Assembly: GCA_030627725.1 (NCBI GenBank)
Contig: DAOVSZ010000016.1
Location: 1-16,636, forward strand
Direction of reading: 5' to 3'
DNA from: Desulfobulbaceae bacterium
GTDB lineage: Bacteria; Desulfobacterota; Desulfobulbia; Desulfobulbales; DAOVSZ01
DNA length: 16,636 nucleotides
The number at the start of each line of letters is the position of its first letter. Position 1 is the stretch's first letter. This document shows, in pieces, positions 14,402-16,636 of this stretch. The notes under the pieces were generated by a model, which was not told the DNA's origin, did not search any database, and saw only the letters and a list, made by a program, of their open reading frames with translations. The position numbers were made by a program, and so were the translations under genes.

Positions 14402-15058
14402 ATGAAAGAAATCTGGACCAGGGATGTCAGTGAGATTTTAGACGAACTTGATCAGGTCGTTGCCGGCACGCTTTCCATACAGAACGGCCAGGGAAAAATG
14501 ACACAGACCCGTGTGATCAAACTTCACGAGCATAATGGCAATTTTTATCTCCTTATCGAACGTCCCTCTGAGATCAGTGTTGTCAATGACATAAAAACAG
14601 CCTATTACAAGCTCAACGGCAAACCGATTCTAGGTTTTCCCTGTATTCCGGAAAAGATATCAGAGAAATATCTGGCGCTCTCTCTCCCAGAGGAGATATT
14701 TCAAGTGCAGTTGCGGAAGTTTCCGAGATATCTTACCCCGAAGGGGGCCATGATTTCTTTTCTTATAAAAGACAAACGAAGGGTAACTATCTGTGAGTTA
14801 CAGGATATCAGCCTGAGTGGCGCACGACTTTTCGGAATTCCACGTTATGATTTGATGGAAAAGGACATAATCGGCCCTGCCACACTGACTCTCTCCGGAT
14901 TTCACTCTGTCGTTGTCCGTGAAATCACCCTCCAGGATGCGATTATTCAACGTATAATTCCTCGGAAGACCGGAGAGTCTGAGCTTGGGGTAAGTTTTGA
15001 GCTGTCTTCAAAAGACAAGAAGACGCTTGCTGAGCATATTATGGCTTTTGCGATGTGA
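14402..15058 (+). CDS. YcgR-like PilZ protein, third of three tandem paralogs
   Basis: The 218-residue protein opens with KEIWTRDVSEIL, matching the second copy, followed by KLHEHNGNFYLLIERP (40-55), LPEEIFQVQLRKFPR with RKFPR at 105-109, and DISLSG at 135-140. Both c-di-GMP motifs are present. The AGGAGGAACGAAAGG stretch just before the ATG (about 14388-14400) is the best Shine-Dalgarno of the triplet. The C-terminus (SSKDKKTLAEHI) is a helix shared in character with the other two. After its stop, 125 bases separate it from the next gene, which has a separate promoter candidate, so the PilZ unit probably ends here. No catalytic or GGDEF/EAL domain is attached to any of the three. Confidence 0.82.
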   Translation: MKEIWTRDVSEILDELDQVVAGTLSIQNGQGKMTQTRVIKLHEHNGNFYLLIERPSEISVVNDIKTAYYKLNGKPILGFPCIPEKISEKYLALSLPEEIFQVQLRKFPRYLTPKGAMISFLIKDKRRVTICELQDISLSGARLFGIPRYDLMEKDIIGPATLTLSGFHSVVVREITLQDAIIQRIIPRKTGESELGVSFELSSKDKKTLAEHIMAFAM

Positions 15059-15088
15059 TTCTAAACTGATGCCTCTTTATTTTTAAGC

Positions 15089-15117
15089 TTGACCTCTCTC
15101 ACCTGTTTCCGTAAGAT
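15089..15117 (+). promoter_or_regulatory. Possible sigma70 promoter for the small gene and lipoprotein gene
   Basis: TTGACC at 15089-15094 (5 of 6 to consensus) and TAAGAT at 15112-15117 (4 of 6) are 17 bases apart. The predicted start would leave a leader of about 60 bases before 15184. Confidence 0.4.
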
Positions 15118-15183
15118 TTTAAAGAGGAGATTACCTGAATCCGTGAGCGTTCCTATTTCAAGAGTCTGTGAGAGGGATTTGTG

Positions 15184-15432
15184 ATGGAAAATGATAACGA
15201 CAGAACAGAAGTAATTATTCTGACCTCCCATTATCGCGTTGAGGGGAGAATTTCTCTCGTCCCGGACGCCCGTGTTACCGACTTTGTTCTGAATGAGGAA
15301 AAATTTATTGTTGTTACTGATGCCGAAGTCAAGGATGAAGAGGATAATGTTATTTTGACTTCTTCTTTCTTGACCGTTAATCGGGATAATATTGAGATAA
15401 TCATGCCGGTTAATCTGGCACATGTTGTTTGA
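15184..15432 (+). CDS. Small conserved-looking hypothetical protein (82 aa)
   Basis: I do not firmly recognise this protein. It is acidic and beta-rich: VIILTSHYRVEGRISL (residues 10-25), then VTDFVLNEEKFIVVTDAEV (31-49), which reminds me of small DUF6812-type proteins, but this is a weak recollection. No Cys, no signal peptide and no membrane segment are present. GAGGGA at 15172-15177 fits the ATG at 15184 better than the GTG at 15181. The stop overlaps a TTG that opens the frame of the lipoprotein gene, so the two are adjacent in one transcript. A role near the cell-wall gene is only suggested by position. Confidence 0.65.
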   Translation: MENDNDRTEVIILTSHYRVEGRISLVPDARVTDFVLNEEKFIVVTDAEVKDEEDNVILTSSFLTVNRDNIEIIMPVNLAHVV

Positions 15433-15449
15433 CGGTTCTTGTTCCCCTT

Positions 15450-16202
15450 ATGAGGAAGTTTCTTTTTCCTATCCTTACCTTTTTCCTGTTGTGCGGTGGT
15501 TGCGCTCAAGAGGTTCTCACGCCTCCTTCTTCCACACAAGCCGGGAGAGTCTCGCTTGACCGGCTTGGTTATACGATTCAGGTCGGCGCCTTCAAAAAAC
15601 TTGATAATGCGGTCCGTTTTTCAAACGCTCTGTCTCAACAGGGTGTCAATGCGTATTATTTCATCCATAAATCAGGTCTTTATAAAGTCCGCTTCGGAAA
15701 TTTTTCATCAGCCGCTGCTGCCAGATTTCGTGCGAAGAAGATTCAGGCTACCGAAATAATTGATGATTTTTATATTGTGAAGCCTGAAAGCTATGCAGCT
15801 GCAAGACGGTTCGGGCCCAATGACGGTTACCTGAGGGAACAGATAGTCGGCACGGCTAAAAAATTTATCGGTATTCCCTATAAATGGGGCGGTTCATCGG
15901 CTGCGGAAGGTTTTGACTGCAGCGGTCTGTCTATGGTGGCATATAGGCTGAACGGCCTTAATCTGCCACGGACATCCCGGGAACAGTATCGTGCCGGAAC
16001 TCCGGTATTCAAAGAGGACCTCAAGAACGGAGACCTGGTGTTTTTTGCGACAACCGGCAAACGGAAGGTGTCCCATGTCGGCATTTATGCCGGCAGGGGC
16101 AGTTTTATTCATGCCCCGAAGCGGGGGAAGAGAATAACGGTTGCTTCACTGAAAAGTCAATATTTCAGAAATCATTTTGTCGGAGCACGAACGTATTTGT
16201 AA
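15450..16202 (+). CDS. SPOR and NlpC/P60 domain lipoprotein (putative peptidoglycan endopeptidase)
   Basis: The 250-residue protein has a signal peptide ending in LLCGGC, with C18 the likely lipidated residue (a Cys at -3 is unusual), followed by Ala, which favours the outer membrane. Residues 40-112 are a SPOR domain (YTIQVGAFKKLDNA ... LYKVRFGNF), which binds denuded glycan at division sites. Residues 130-250 are NlpC/P60 with catalytic C157 in FDCSG, H209 in SHVGIY and H221. It would cut peptide stems of peptidoglycan in the periplasm, possibly recruited to the septum by SPOR. The ATG at 15450 is chosen over the TTG at 15429 because it gives a normal signal peptide. No Shine-Dalgarno is clear. 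It converges with the receiver-domain gene. Confidence 0.9.
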   Translation: MRKFLFPILTFFLLCGGCAQEVLTPPSSTQAGRVSLDRLGYTIQVGAFKKLDNAVRFSNALSQQGVNAYYFIHKSGLYKVRFGNFSSAAAARFRAKKIQATEIIDDFYIVKPESYAAARRFGPNDGYLREQIVGTAKKFIGIPYKWGGSSAAEGFDCSGLSMVAYRLNGLNLPRTSREQYRAGTPVFKEDLKNGDLVFFATTGKRKVSHVGIYAGRGSFIHAPKRGKRITVASLKSQYFRNHFVGARTYL

Positions 16203-16206
16203 ACTT

Positions 16207-16267
16207 TGGGGCAGGGGTCAGGGGCTAGGGGCCAGGGACCAGGGGTCAGGGATCAGGGGCCAGGGGG
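16207..16267. repeat. G-rich 7-base tandem repeat, potential G-quadruplex
   Basis: Nine runs of three to five G (first at 16208-16211, last at 16263-16267) occur at about 7-base spacing, with units such as TCAGGGG and CCAGGGG. More than four such runs can fold into a G-quadruplex on the + strand. It fills the gap between two convergent genes and reaches into the coding 3' end of the minus-strand gene. Confidence 0.75.
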
Positions 16268-16636
16268 TAAGGTTGATGTTCTGTAATTTTTTCCCTTCGT
16301 CAACGCCTTTTCGATTGCCGTGGAAAGTTTGTTTGGGTTGACAGGTTTGGCTACATAATCATCCATGCCTGCCTTGAGACATTTTTCCCTGTCACCGACC
16401 ATCGCATGAGCGGTCATCGCAATAATTGGTATATCTTTTACATGAGACTTGAGTTTCCTGATTTTTTGTGTCGCCTCATACCCGTCCATCTCCGGCATCT
16501 GGCAGTCCATCAGGATGAGATCGTACGTGTCTGATTGAACAGCTTTGACAGTCTCTTTCCCATTCAGTACCGCTTCGGACTGATACCCCAGTTTCTCAAG
16601 CATCTTCTTAGCAACCATCTGGTTGACGAGGTTGTC
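16253..16636 (-). CDS. C-terminal receiver domain of a (likely hybrid) signalling protein, 5' part outside window
   Basis: The frame is open to the right edge and reads DNLVNQMVAKKMLEKLGY inward, which matches the beginning of a receiver domain just after its acidic pair. The phospho-acceptor is the Asp in LILMDCQMPEMDG, the conserved Thr is in AMTAHA, and the Lys is in VAKPVNP. Only 127 residues are visible. The EDN-type start right at the edge suggests a larger protein, probably a hybrid sensor histidine kinase, since receivers with this DCQMPEMDGYEAT sequence usually end such proteins. It receives a phosphoryl group from a His kinase or phosphotransfer domain. The last residues (LPPGP) are encoded by the G-rich repeat, which may have replaced the original C-terminus. 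Confidence 0.88.
   Translation of the reverse strand, partial: DNLVNQMVAKKMLEKLGYQSEAVLNGKETVKAVQSDTYDLILMDCQMPEMDGYEATQKIRKLKSHVKDIPIIAMTAHAMVGDREKCLKAGMDDYVAKPVNPNKLSTAIEKALTKGKNYRTSTLPPGP

Noticed and set aside
16207..16267. CRISPR array
   Set aside because: Repeat units are only about 7 bases with no unique spacers, so it is a simple tandem repeat.

Overview
The window looks like a chromosomal segment of an anaerobic or facultatively anaerobic Gram-negative bacterium, most plausibly a Desulfobacterota (deltaproteobacterial) lineage. This rests on three things: the rib-nusB gene order, an NAD(P)-linked group 3-type [NiFe] hydrogenase, and the mixture of PilZ, hybrid-kinase receiver and lipid-anchored cell-wall hydrolase genes. 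Taxonomy is an inference; there is no rRNA gene here. Coding density is high and most real genes follow one another closely.

Region 1 (1-3178, + strand) is a riboflavin operon: the 3' end of ribD, then ribE (riboflavin synthase), ribBA (DHBP synthase/GTP cyclohydrolase II) and ribH (lumazine synthase), with nusB at its end. Together these genes convert GTP and ribulose 5-phosphate into riboflavin. After a short gap rich in TTCAA repeats comes ftsK (3275-5419), a compact four-TM DNA translocase, followed 9 bases later by a 62-residue gene of unknown function.

Region 2 (5618-10188) starts with about 370 bases without an evident gene. That stretch holds palindromic and repeat-like sequence and a possible promoter. 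It leads into a four-subunit hydrogenase operon in the order beta (Fe-S), gamma (FAD/NAD(P)/[2Fe-2S]), delta (small), alpha (large). This is the order and composition of the NADP-linked group 3b 'sulfhydrogenases'. The alpha subunit stops exactly at the His of its C-terminal nickel motif, so it has no tail for a maturation endopeptidase to remove. A 35-codon ORF overlaps the start of the first hydrogenase gene in an ATGA junction.

Region 3 (10205-12510, - strand) has a rhomboid protease with an N-terminal zinc ribbon, a perfect 17-bp hairpin, and a translationally coupled pair: a divergent PilZ-like protein and a protein ending in an Ada-type zinc-binding domain.

Region 4 (12511-12991) is a non-coding stretch of about 480 bases with a very long imperfect hairpin (G-U wobbles on the + strand), a smaller hairpin, four copies of a TGTAACTATT-like repeat, a mini-ORF with a strong Shine-Dalgarno, and a near-consensus sigma70 promoter. 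It leads into three tandem paralogous YcgR-like PilZ proteins (12992-15058), all keeping the c-di-GMP-binding RxxxR and DxSxxG motifs. The long hairpin and the four-PilZ arrangement are the least ordinary things in the window.

Region 5 (15059-16636) has a small hypothetical gene, a SPOR + NlpC/P60 lipoprotein, a G-rich 7-base tandem repeat, and, on the - strand and running off the window, a C-terminal receiver domain whose last codons lie inside that repeat.
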